From Staphylococcus condimenti (GTDB lineage Bacteria > Bacillota > Bacilli > Staphylococcales > Staphylococcaceae): a stretch of DNA of 64,000 bases. The notes beneath the pieces are model-generated. The model worked only from the letters and a program-made list of their open reading frames with translations, ran no database searches and was not told the DNA's origin. Position numbers and translations under genes: made by a program. The stretch spans positions 1 through 64,000 of the forward strand of contig NZ_CP015114.1 in the NCBI RefSeq assembly GCF_001618885.1, read 5' to 3'. Shown piece after piece: positions 63,139 through 64,000 of this stretch (positions within the stretch are counted from its first letter, which is position 1; each line of letters starts with the position of its first letter).

Positions 63139-63705
63139 TTAATTGAAGTGTCTGTCAGTTGGATAATCGTATTTATTTAAAATGTTAAATCCAGTACAGT
63201 GTTCTTCAATATATTTACCTTCATTTGAAAACAAAATCAGTTTCAAATACATCACATCCATTACAGAGAAACCGGCATTTAAGGCAAGCAGAAACATGAA
63301 ATAATGTCCATATTCCGGAAAAGCTTGGCCAAAATATATACAAGCTGCAGTGATTACAACTAATGGAGTGATAAGGCAAATGCAAAAATAATATTTATTA
63401 ATCGGGTTGTTGATATACAAATTATAAATTGGAATCCAAGCACGTTTGGATAAACGTTTCTTTTTAATGTGTTTATAATAAGGTGCTAGGATGATTAAAT
63501 GAATTAATTTATGAACTGGATAAAGTAATAAAGCTGCAATTACAAATAAGAAAAAATGCTGGTCTGTTATTTGTTTATCCGAAAAATAAATCATAATTTC
63601 ATAACTGATTAAAAAAGTAATAATTGTAGTAACAATCGCCATAAAAATAATACGCGGTAATCCGAATCTTGTATTGATATCGATTCGGCGAGCACATAAA
63701 AACAT
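63139..63705 (-). CDS. DUF3267 family membrane protein
   Basis: A 188-residue protein with four hydrophobic segments: IIFMAIVTTIITFLISYEIMIYF, FFLFVIAALLLYPVHKLIHLII, YYFCICLITPLVVITAACIYF, and YFMFLLALNAGFSVMDVMYL. HKLIH and the preceding helix recall the HExxH-like region of putative membrane metalloproteases in this family, but the Glu is absent. Function unknown. GAGGAGGT precedes the start at 63705. Confidence 0.8.
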   Translation of the reverse strand: MFLCARRIDINTRFGLPRIIFMAIVTTIITFLISYEIMIYFSDKQITDQHFFLFVIAALLLYPVHKLIHLIILAPYYKHIKKKRLSKRAWIPIYNLYINNPINKYYFCICLITPLVVITAACIYFGQAFPEYGHYFMFLLALNAGFSVMDVMYLKLILFSNEGKYIEEHCTGFNILNKYDYPTDRHFN

Positions 63706-63888
63706 AACGATACCTCCTCACAAAGTAATATAAAAAGGGTTTTTATTTACCGTTCTTATAACATACTTACGTATTATCTATCTTTAAATGAAAAGAGTCA
63801 AGAGTTTAATTTGTAATTTTATGTAAAAGTTTAAAAGGTTTAAAATTAAGAGGATAAAGAAGTGGGTTTTCAGGGGATAAGAGTAAAA

Positions 63889-63923
63889 AATTCGACCAAA
63901 AGCATATTGAATTTGGTCGAATT
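63889..63923 (-). terminator. Terminator of the truncated last gene
   Basis: Perfect 12-bp arms AATTCGACCAAA/TTTGGTCGAATT, with a T-run on the minus strand, just past the stop at 63934. Confidence 0.88.
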
Positions 63924-63933
63924 AATTGTAGTT

Positions 63934-64000
63934 CTATTTAGTTTCAGCCTTGTCAGTTTCCTTTGAACCAACTTCGCTTGCTTCAGATGACTGCTGATGA
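63934..64000 (-). CDS. C-terminal end of a gene cut by the window edge
   Basis: Read on the minus strand, the last 21 codons give HQQSSEASEVGSKETDKAET, then K and a TAG stop (63934-63936), followed directly by a terminator. The hydrophilic Ser/Glu/Lys tail is like the end of a YtxH-type protein expected here in S. aureus, but too little is present to name it. Confidence 0.6.
   Translation of the reverse strand, partial: HQQSSEASEVGSKETDKAETK

Overview
The window is a low-GC Firmicutes chromosome segment that is clearly Staphylococcus. Supporting this are the MurT/GatD pair with conserved active-site positions, a complete vraU-vraT-vraS-vraR operon, an AirSR-type two-component system, an SA1665-type regulator, a Sav1866-type ABC exporter, and an rRNA operon followed by a long tRNA cluster with staphylococcal cell-wall tRNA-Gly genes. 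Protein divergence from S. aureus as I remember it suggests a coagulase-negative species. I cannot name the species from the sequence alone. Gene order follows the S. aureus chromosome almost throughout, so this is mostly core genome with two insertion sequences added.

Layout. 1-4.9 kb: a badly decayed dinB (DNA polymerase IV), a DEDDh exonuclease, the murT-gatD peptidoglycan amidation pair, and a FUSC-family membrane protein. 5.1-8.8 kb: map, then the vra cell-wall-stress operon. 8.9-13.9 kb: carbonic anhydrase, a BrkB-like membrane protein, ptpA-ytxH, a DUF1128 protein, an M29 aminopeptidase and a hotdog thioesterase. 13.9-15.7 kb: an IS1182-family element. 15.7-25.4 kb: YfkAB-like radical SAM protein, PfpI-like protein, monofunctional glycosyltransferase, recX-yfhH, a divergent TagH/TagG-like ABC pair, yfhP, mutY and ntdP. 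25.6-33.4 kb: Sav1866-type exporter, an ISL3-family element with a clean 8-bp target duplication, a second FUSC protein, hemL-type aminotransferase, bcp, a 2-hydroxyacid dehydrogenase and perR. 33.7-41.5 kb: tandem rRNA promoters, 16S, tRNA-Ile, tRNA-Ala, 23S, 5S and 26 further tRNA genes. 41.6-54.8 kb: a PTS-IIC-like protein, a glutamine-type ABC system, queG-trmL, a NagB-like protein, fumC, an RluA-type synthase, airSR, a dicarboxylate/amino-acid symporter and the SA1665-like regulator. 54.9-64 kb: DUF445 protein, YlbF-family protein, the yhaO-yhaN-yhaM nuclease operon, prsA, a DUF3267 protein and the tail of a further gene.

Many of these genes serve the cell envelope: MurT/GatD amidate lipid II, VraSR senses wall damage, the glycosyltransferase polymerises glycan, PrsA folds exported proteins, and four unusual tRNA-Gly genes probably feed the pentaglycine bridge. 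A second theme is redox and oxygen response (PerR, Bcp, AirSR). Nearly every convergent gene pair shares a hairpin terminator, and both insertion sequences sit in such terminator regions without breaking a gene.

No CRISPR array, prophage, plasmid origin, toxin-antitoxin pair or obvious defence island is visible. The least described items are the ABC pair at 20.2-22.6 kb, whose ATPase has lost standard motifs, and the four-copy non-canonical tRNA-Gly array at 41.0-41.3 kb.
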